Of a DNA stretch of 64,000 nucleotides, positions 63,332 to 64,000 are shown one piece after another. The notes beneath the pieces are model-generated. The model had not been told where the DNA came from and did no database searches. It saw nothing but the letters and a program-made list of their open reading frames with translations. Positions within the stretch are counted from its first letter, which is position 1, and each line of letters opens with the position of its first letter. The stretch is taken from positions 1,550,001-1,614,000 of the forward strand of contig NZ_JAGIOD010000001.1 of NCBI RefSeq assembly GCF_017876545.1. Direction: 5' to 3'. Position numbers and translations under genes: made by a program. The stretch is from Brachybacterium sacelli. GTDB taxonomy: Bacteria; Actinomycetota; Actinomycetes; Actinomycetales; Dermabacteraceae.

Positions 63332-64000
63332 TCAGAGAATGTGGAGAGCGTGAAGGAGGATGCCGGAGGCCAGGGTGGCCAGAGTGATCCGCGTAACGGA
63401 CACTTTTCTCCGGATCAGCAAGAAAATGATCATCACGGCGGCCAGCGGAAGCATCGATGGCAGTATCTGGTCGAGAATCTCTTGGATCTCGACCGAAGAT
63501 TCCTCGAGCGAGAAGGTGACCGTTGTTGTGATCGACAGGAGCGTGGCGACCATTCCTCCCACCACCATCATTCCGATAATGTTTGCAATGGACATGACGC
63601 GCTCCATGGCTCCGGAGGCCGACATCTTCTCGAGAGCTTCGTTGCCGAACCGATATCCGAGTCGCAGACCGTAGTACCGGGTGAGCAGGTGCGGGACGTT
63701 ATAAAGCACCATGAAGAGGATTGGTCCGAGAACATTCCCTTGGCTGGCCAGGGAGATGCCGATCCCCGCGGCGATCACCCGCAGGGTGCCCCAGAACAAG
63801 GAGTCCCCGATCCCGGCGACCGGCGCCATGAGTGCGGCCTTGACGGCGTTGATCGAGGAGGTGTCGAAGTTCTTGGGGTCCTTTGCGTTCTGCTCCTCCA
63901 TGGCGGCGCTTATACCCATGATCGCGGGCGATACCGCCGGGGTGGTGTTGAAGAATGTCAGGTGGCGTTGCAGCCCTTGAGCGCGCGCCTGCTCGGTCTG
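63332..64000 (-). CDS. PTS mannose-family IID component (5' end off window)
   Basis: The 222 visible residues include the IID hallmark HLTFFNTTPAVSPAIMG, AALMAPVAGIGDSLFWGTLR and a C-terminal set of hydrophobic segments ending LLHALHIL. IID forms the membrane channel with IIC and takes up a mannose-, fructose- or amino-sugar-type substrate with phosphorylation through IIB. The start lies right of 64000. The downstream SIS protein suggests a glycated or amino-sugar substrate. Confidence 0.92.
   Translation of the reverse strand, partial: QTEQARAQGLQRHLTFFNTTPAVSPAIMGISAAMEEQNAKDPKNFDTSSINAVKAALMAPVAGIGDSLFWGTLRVIAAGIGISLASQGNVLGPILFMVLYNVPHLLTRYYGLRLGYRFGNEALEKMSASGAMERVMSIANIIGMMVVGGMVATLLSITTTVTFSLEESSVEIQEILDQILPSMLPLAAVMIIFLLIRRKVSVTRITLATLASGILLHALHIL

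Overview
The window is GC-rich DNA with strong third-position G/C bias, frequent GTG starts, tightly packed operons joined by ATGA/GTGA overlaps, and Tat-like lipoprotein leaders on solute-binding proteins. This suggests an actinobacterium; a Dermabacteraceae/Brachybacterium-like organism is my guess, not a demonstrated identification. No rRNA, tRNA or CRISPR array was seen.

Region 1 (1-4633) is an acid-sugar cluster: a partial class II aldolase and a DUF1537 kinase (otnC/otnK-like) run leftward, divergent from a SAF-domain homoserine-dehydrogenase-like (DRL/COG4091-type) oxidoreductase and a MatC/SLC13-like carboxylate transporter. Region 2 (4711-11661) has an APC permease and a LysR regulator, divergent from a five-gene operon: yjbQ, FGGY kinase, TIM-barrel sugar isomerase, triosephosphate-isomerase-like protein and SDR dehydrogenase.

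Region 3 (12084-43036) is a run of five carbohydrate ABC importers, each with a lipoprotein and two permeases: one with a GH29 fucosidase, one with an esterase plus a DUF6772-like protein pair and a LacI regulator, one with a Gfo/Idh/MocA oxidoreductase and a divergent ROK regulator, one with a GH130 phosphorylase and a LacI regulator, and one with a DeoR regulator, class II ketose-bisphosphate aldolase, ADP-dependent-type sugar kinase and mannose-6-phosphate-isomerase-like protein. Only one ATPase gene (23062-24159) is present, so it or another ATPase elsewhere must serve the other importers. Candidate operators lie in front of most of these units.

Region 4 (43308-51101) is an amino-sugar operon: SSS symporter, N-acylglucosamine 2-epimerase, NagB, SIS protein, NagA, ceramidase-like hydrolase and LacI regulator, with no visible sugar kinase. 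Region 5 (51204-57304) is mixed: an orphan SNF2-like helicase, SRPBCC protein, flotillin-like protein, small secreted protein and a C69 dipeptidase.

Region 6 (about 57300-62268) looks like an accessory island. It has lower GC in part, an orphan polytopic membrane protein, a short reading frame broken by an in-frame TGA, a two-gene operon encoding a MazG-like pyrophosphohydrolase and a GIY-YIG/DUF2075 helicase fusion (a candidate antiviral or nucleic-acid-processing module), and a probable ISL3 transposase remnant. The window ends in a mannose-family PTS operon: a SIS-domain isomerase/deglycase and a partial IID component.
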